A program made the translations under genes and the position numbers. The notes under the pieces were generated by a model. It ran no database searches. It was given only the letters and a program-made list of their open reading frames with translations, and had not been told where the DNA came from. This document shows, piece by piece, positions 63,881 through 64,000 of a stretch of 64,000 bases of DNA. Source of the stretch: Clostridium ljungdahlii (GTDB lineage Bacteria; Bacillota; Clostridia; Clostridiales; Clostridiaceae); contig NZ_LITT01000001.1 in assembly GCF_001636845.1 (NCBI RefSeq), positions 1 through 64,000 of the forward strand. Reading direction: 5' to 3'. Numbering within the stretch: the stretch's first letter is position 1; every line of letters begins with the position of its first letter.

Positions 63881-64000
63881 AATAAATAATTTAAGCATAA
63901 ACATAGATGAAAGCATAGATGAATTAAAAAATAAAGCTGCAAAAAAGCTTAAGATAGGTGAGAAGGATATTAAGAAGTTTAAAATACTTCGAGAGTCTCT
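63870..64000 (+). CDS. FAD-dependent dehydrogenase, N-terminal fragment (3' end outside window)
   Basis: From ATG 63870, which overlaps the cdaR stop by 11 bases behind GGAGGGAC, 43 codons are visible before the window ends. The start (MAIRINNLSINIDESIDELK and LKIGEKDIKKFKILRES) matches the N-terminal domain of the uncharacterised NAD(FAD)-dependent dehydrogenases that lie between cdaR and glmM in many clostridia. The flavin-binding part is outside the window, so the call rests on this short stretch and on gene order. Confidence 0.65.
   Translation, partial: MAIRINNLSINIDESIDELKNKAAKKLKIGEKDIKKFKILRES

Noticed and set aside
1-64000. CRISPR array, prophage or toxin-antitoxin system
   Set aside because: No regularly spaced direct repeats, cas genes, phage structural genes or toxin-antitoxin pairs were seen. 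The only repeats are the ptsI tandem duplication, short direct repeats and palindromes listed.

Overview
The window is AT-rich DNA from a low-GC Firmicute, most likely a Clostridium sensu stricto (cluster I). The signs are codon use dominated by A/T endings, frequent TTG and GTG starts behind strong GGAGG sites, a clostridial order of the ctsR-to-sigH genes and of the S10/spc/alpha ribosomal operons, sporulation and germination genes (sigH, cwlD, a SleB-like hydrolase), and a complete methylaspartate route of glutamate fermentation. I cannot name the species from the sequence alone.

Layout. 1-1945: the 3' end of a group II intron (maturase tail plus domains V-VI) inserted in a gene for an EF-G-type GTPase, whose 3' exon follows. 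2076-3020: a small unknown protein and a histidine phosphatase. 3102-7778: the class III stress operon ctsR-mcsA-mcsB-clpC with a consensus CtsR operator. 7796-8007: a terminator, an unexplained structured element and a long palindrome. 8064-18940: radA, disA, a PIN/TRAM membrane protein, ispD, cysS, mrnC, a shrunken thyX remnant, rlmB, yacP/rae1, sigH, two tRNAs and tuf. 19045-34261: the S10, spc and alpha operons with secY, adk, infA and rpoA; methionine aminopeptidase is reduced to an eroded fragment. 34356-38632: the ECF transporter module ecfA1-ecfA2-ecfT, then truA, rplM and rpsI. 38772-42107: cwlD, then a decayed zone with remnants of a class I amidotransferase and of a sigma-54-type regulator around an intact amino acid permease. 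42108-53461: a GntR regulator and the whole pathway glutamate -> 3-methylaspartate -> mesaconate -> citramalate -> acetate + pyruvate (glmS-glmL-glmE-mal, then mesaconase alpha/beta and citDEFC-type citramalate lyase with its ligase). 53474-59588: TPR and lipoprotein genes around a perfect 1,434-bp tandem duplication of the ptsI 5' region. 59700-60972: thioredoxin and a probable ferredoxin-dependent flavin thioredoxin reductase. 61016-64000: a cell wall hydrolase under a c-di-AMP riboswitch, divergent from cdaA-cdaR and the start of an FAD-dependent dehydrogenase.

How the parts connect. c-di-AMP is made by two enzymes encoded here (DisA, CdaA) and read by the ydaO-type riboswitch at 61545-61665. 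Glutamate taken up, possibly by the permease at 40286, could enter the mutase pathway.

Most notable: (i) tuf joins the sigH-tRNA side directly to rpsJ, although related clostridia, as I recall them, carry two tuf copies with rpoBC, fusA and about ten other genes between them, so this junction looks like recombination or assembly collapse between tuf paralogues; (ii) the exact ptsI tandem duplication with a 4-bp microhomology junction; (iii) an identical Shine-Dalgarno-hairpin-start module in front of two unrelated genes (rplM and mesaconase beta); (iv) remnants of thyX, map, a puuD-like gene and a sigma-54 regulator, each inside otherwise intact gene neighbourhoods; (v) the unassigned structured element before radA.
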